Of a stretch of DNA of 64,000 nt, positions 62,152-64,000 are shown one piece after another. A program made the translations under genes and the position numbers. The DNA lies in the NCBI GenBank assembly GCA_905183005.1, contig CAJJDO010000008.1:808927-872926 (forward strand), read 5' to 3'. The DNA is from Paramecium pentaurelia (Eukaryota > Ciliophora > Oligohymenophorea > Peniculida > Parameciidae). The notes under the pieces were generated by a model. That model made no database searches and was not told the origin of the DNA. It saw only the letters and a program-made list of their open reading frames with translations. Each line of letters opens with the position of its first letter. The first letter of the stretch is position 1.

Positions 62152-62347
62152 TTTATTATATAATTAAACACATCTAATTTTCACTAAATAATAACATATA
62201 TCTATTATATTAAGAATATTCATTATGAGAATTCTCTAAAGTTTTTATTAATAATATTATATTATTATATCCTTAAATTGCAAAGTAAGTTGTAAATTTT
62301 AATAATAGATTTACTTTAAAACATTCCTTTCCTAAATATTATTAAAA
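62152..62347. other. Short intergenic spacer
   Basis: AT-rich 196 bp between two same-strand genes; should hold the terminator of the TPR gene and promoter of the HP1-like gene. No distinct motif seen. Confidence 0.4.
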
Positions 62348-62818
62348 ATGTAAATTAGACATCCCATTTAAGTGATAAAAAAAAAAGTTATTAACAGGAT
62401 AGAATATAAAATTAAATGGAACACTGGAACAATTACATATGAACCAATGACAGAACTTACACCTGAATTGCTATAATTAGTAAATTAATGGGAATTGATA
62501 CAGCATTCAAATAAGAAAGAAAAAATAATTGAGAAAAGTGATTAGAAAACATTAAAAATTACTCGTTAATAATAAAAGAATAGTATGCAATTAGAAGAGA
62601 TTAAACCTTAACCTAAATAACTAATACCTCATAGAGAGCGACTTGTAGAAAATGGAGTTGTTAAAGAAGCAAGAAAAATATAAGGAAAAATAGAATTCTT
62701 AATTATGTTAAAAGATGAACAAGAATTAAGATGGACTAATCTAGAAGAAGTAAAAACTAGAATTCCTATTGCATTATGTGACTACTTACTACAAAGAATA
62801 AAGTTTAGCGGAAAATGA
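62348..62818 (+). CDS. HP1-like protein: chromodomain plus chromo shadow-like domain
   Basis: ATG 62348 to TGA 62816, no intron, 156 residues. Residues 5-50 resemble a chromodomain: VINRIEYKIKWNTGTITYEP with MTELTPELLQLVNQWE as the closing helix. Residues 100-156 resemble a chromo shadow domain: GKIEFLIMLKDEQELRWTNL then IPIALCDYLLQRIKF. The layout, a basic linker between, and small size fit heterochromatin protein 1. HP1 binds methylated histone H3 and dimerises through the shadow domain. One aromatic cage residue is visible as Trp24 and another as Tyr20 or Tyr31; the first N-terminal cage aromatic is not evident. Family identity is moderately sure. Confidence 0.7.
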
Positions 62819-63302
62819 ATTTAAATTTGATTAAATGCATTCAAATATTTTGTTATAAAATTTATTTATCAAAATTATTATCTTCAAAATTCTATTTAAA
62901 AAGCTACATTTCATAGAATAACATTATTATTTAAAATTGAATACTTATAAAGAATAAAAATACTACTATAATTTAAGAAGATTAAATTATTAAAAGAAGA
63001 TTTATTAATAAAATAATTATGTTATTGATATTAATACATTATTAGCATTATATATATTAGTATTGAATTATTATATATATAGTTTCAAATATTATGACAT
63101 TTTTATAGAAATAAAATGATTAATCGAATAAAATTTGTTTGATTAATAAATTTTGTTTATTCATGAATTATAACAGAGGTTTAATCTGATATGTTTAATG
63201 TTTAGCTATAATCTATACAATATAAAATTTCTAATATTCAACTATGGTGTGACGAGTAGTCATTAAAAATTTTAAATTAAATTAAATCTTTTATATAAAT
63301 AA
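62819..63302. other. Gene-free spacer upstream of RPS18
   Basis: AT-rich, no coding frame of quality. A less AT-rich patch (CTATGGTGTGACGAGTAG, 63242-63259) lies about 45 bp before the RPS18 start and may be a promoter element, but nothing proves this. Confidence 0.4.
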
Positions 63303-63824
63303 ATGTCTTTAGTTTTGGAAAAGGCTGATTCATTCAGACACATTATTCGTATTTTGAACACAAACGTTGAAGGAAAATAAAGACTTGCTTATGGTATTAG
63401 AAGCATTAAAGGTATTGGAAGAAGATTTGCTATCTAAATTTGCAAGGTATTTAATGTTAATTTATTCATTCTATAGGTCCTCCGTCTTGATCTTACAAAG
63501 AGAGCTGGTGAATTGACTGATGATGAGGCTCATAAAATCACAGAAGTCATCAAATCACCAGAAGCTTATAACATTCCAAGATGGTTTTTGAATAGACAAA
63601 GAGATTTCAAGGATGGCAAAAATTATTAAGTCACAACAAACGAATTGGAAACTAAATTAAGAGAAGATTTAGAAAGAATGAAGAAAATCAAGTATTACAA
63701 TTAAATTATGTTAAGGTGTAATCGTGGTTTGAGACATCATTGGGGATTAAGAGTTAGAGGACAACATACTAAAACCACTGGTAGAGGAGGACAAACTCTT
63801 GGAGTTGAAAGAAAGAAGAAGTGA
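63303..63824 (+). CDS. RPS18: 40S ribosomal protein S18
   Basis: ATG 63303 to TGA 63822 with one 30-nt intron at 63447-63476, 163 residues. Recognisable throughout: FRHIIRILNTNVEGKQRLAY, GIRSIKGIGRRFAIQIC, RAGELTDDEAHK, IPRWFLNRQRDFKDGK, LRCNRGLRHHWGLRVRGQ and HTKTTGRGGQTLGV. This is the eukaryotic member of the S13 family in the head of the small subunit, contacting the P-site and the large subunit. Slightly longer than the common 152 residues. Codon use is more G/C-rich than neighbours, as expected for high expression. Confidence 0.97.
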
Positions 63825-64000
63825 TTAATAATTTATTAAGTACATTAAAAATAATAAATGGACTAATTATGGTTTAATGAATGGTATAACTTCTAATTTG
63901 TTTGTTAAAAAAATTATATTTCATAACATTTTTCAAAATAAAATTATGTGTTTATTTTATTATTCAAGTTAAAATTAGATATTCTTTGTTACTCTTATTC
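63825..64000. other. Downstream spacer to window end
   Basis: AT-rich 3' flank of RPS18; no gene start seen before the window ends. Confidence 0.4.

Noticed and set aside
1..64000. tRNA, rRNA, CRISPR array, bacterial operon or ribosome binding sites
   Set aside because: No conserved T-loop, rRNA block or spaced repeat array was seen, and the genome is eukaryotic, so prokaryotic signals do not apply.

Overview
The window reads as a macronuclear scaffold of a ciliate, most probably a Paramecium species. Nearly every convincing protein is open only if TAA and TAG are read as glutamine, and each gene ends at TGA. Introns are 20-34 nt, start with GTA and end with TAG or, less often, AAG or CAG. 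DNA is very AT-rich, genes are packed tightly on both strands, and no tRNA, rRNA, transposon or CRISPR array was seen. Exon joins were made by eye; for almost all genes the summed intron lengths restore the frame exactly. The exceptions are the coiled-coil gene at 48443-51297, where at least one join is missing, and two stretches that could not be resolved at all.

Layout. 1-5.4 kb: 3' end of a Cys-rich multi-pass membrane protein, a B-box/coiled-coil protein, a MORN protein and a small one-pass membrane protein. 5.8-12.6 kb: a CAMK-like kinase, an acylation-type small protein caught in a 1,140-bp assembly duplication, a membrane protein, a RING-H2 protein and an unknown. 13.4-19.6 kb: cyclin L-like protein, a TEY MAP kinase, CIAO2/MIP18 and an EF-hand coiled-coil protein. 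19.7-25.4 kb: second MORN protein, unknown, acidic protein, small ankyrin protein, SLC33A1-like acetyl-CoA transporter and MAEA/GID9-like E3 subunit. 25.4-31.9 kb: TTLL-type tubulin ligase, a 1,049-residue Gln-rich protein, DNAJC8-like protein and a coiled-coil protein. 33.1-41.2 kb: an 8.1-kb inositol trisphosphate receptor-type calcium channel. 41.3-51.3 kb: NDP kinase, coiled-coil protein, a long protein with about 16 Gly-Asn hairpin repeats (split by a second assembly duplication), and two more coiled-coil proteins. 52.0-64.0 kb: alpha/beta hydrolase, ULK-like kinase, exosome CSL4, mitochondrial OXA1, a TPR protein, an HP1-like protein and ribosomal protein S18.

The genes do not form one pathway; they are a sample of cell functions: signalling (MAPK, CAMK-like, ULK-like, IP3 receptor), cilia and cytoskeleton (TTLL, MORN, coiled-coil proteins), RNA and chromatin (CSL4, cyclin L, DNAJC8, HP1-like), protein turnover (MAEA, RING) and organelle biogenesis (OXA1, CIAO2). 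Several divergent gene pairs are only 18-48 bp apart, so promoters must be tiny or shared.

Two 1.0-1.1 kb perfect direct repeats, each joined by one N, are almost certainly unmerged contig overlaps rather than biology. The features most worth a second look are the AAG splice acceptors, the hairpin-repeat protein, the unusual pore loop of the calcium channel and the displaced catalytic histidine of the hydrolase.
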